A stretch of DNA of 64,000 nt from Periweissella cryptocerci (GTDB taxonomy: Bacteria > Bacillota > Bacilli > Lactobacillales > Lactobacillaceae), in NCBI RefSeq assembly GCF_004358325.1, contig NZ_CP037940.1:1178001-1242000 (forward strand), in the 5' to 3' direction. The translations under genes were made by a program, and so were the position numbers. The notes under the pieces were generated by a model, which did no database searches, had not been told where the DNA came from, and saw only the letters and a program-made list of their open reading frames with translations. Positions within the stretch are counted from its first letter, which is position 1. Every line of letters starts with the position of its first letter. Below, piece by piece: positions 62,462-64,000 of this stretch.

Positions 62462-62503
62462 TCTAGGCTTTTTCTGCTTTTGATAAGTAGGAGAAGCCTT
62501 TTT
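62462..62503 (+). terminator. Riboswitch-controlled terminator before guaB
   Basis: AGGCTTTTTCTGC and AGGAGAAGCCT arms followed by six T. Almost identical to the terminator before xpt. Confidence 0.82.
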
Positions 62504-62514
62504 TGTATACATAA

Positions 62515-64000
<1,486 letters not shown>

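Overview
The window reads as the chromosome of a low-to-moderate GC Firmicute of the order Lactobacillales, most likely a heterofermentative Lactobacillaceae member. Reasons: ribosomal protein and ECF genes of lactobacillus type, GRP-family sugar uptake, salvage-type NAD synthesis (pncB-nadE), a glycerol/diol dehydratase cluster, Rgg-type regulators, and a demethylmenaquinone/NDH-2 block without other respiratory genes in view. The genus cannot be fixed from the sequence alone. No rRNA, tRNA, CRISPR array, prophage or intact IS transposase was seen.

Layout. 0-5.7 kb: N-terminal part of a Ca/Mn-type P-type ATPase behind a probable Mn riboswitch, a frameshifted small gene, two VIT-family metal transporters and a MarR-rhodanese pair. 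6.3-13.5 kb: nadE-pncB, YoaK, a 2-hydroxyacid dehydrogenase, an ECF S component and an amino acid permease. 13.7-16.9 kb: a lactococcin-972-type locus whose bacteriocin gene is broken while its ABC/DUF1430 immunity genes are intact, preceded by a striking array of TTCTTAA motifs spaced 21-22 bp. 16.9-23.9 kb: dus, a tandem-repeat W-rich protein, a frameshifted menA, an Rgg remnant, and pbuX-xpt under a guanine riboswitch. 24-35.9 kb: a B12-dependent glycerol/diol dehydratase operon (pduC-D-E, reactivase, split PduO, glycerol facilitator, 1,3-propanediol dehydrogenase, DUF4430 lipoprotein) with a divergent, frameshifted PocR-like regulator and an ECF S component that probably imports cobalamin. 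36-42.2 kb: an MFS carrier and a LacI-controlled sugar/polyol operon. 42.3-54.5 kb: rpsI-rplM and truA-ecfT-ecfA2-ecfA1, normally contiguous, here separated by an Rgg/ABC/secreted-peptide island. 54.7-59.8 kb: prenyltransferase, NDH-2, EetB-like protein and polyprenyl diphosphate synthase, which together supply and reduce demethylmenaquinone. 60-64 kb: CPBP protease, gpmA, a 42-aa membrane protein and guaB under a second guanine riboswitch.

Two things stand out. First, at least ten copies (plus one solo end) of a large structured repeat lie in the intergenic regions. Its hairpins change sequence between copies but keep pairing, and every copy lies, in the same relative orientation, downstream of a gene's stop codon. 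Second, guaB encodes a CBS-less IMP dehydrogenase that continues in frame into a second, degenerate IMP-dehydrogenase-like domain running off the window. Several genes (1910-2223, lcn972-like, menA copy 1, pocR) carry frameshifts. These may be real decay or assembly errors, and reads would decide.
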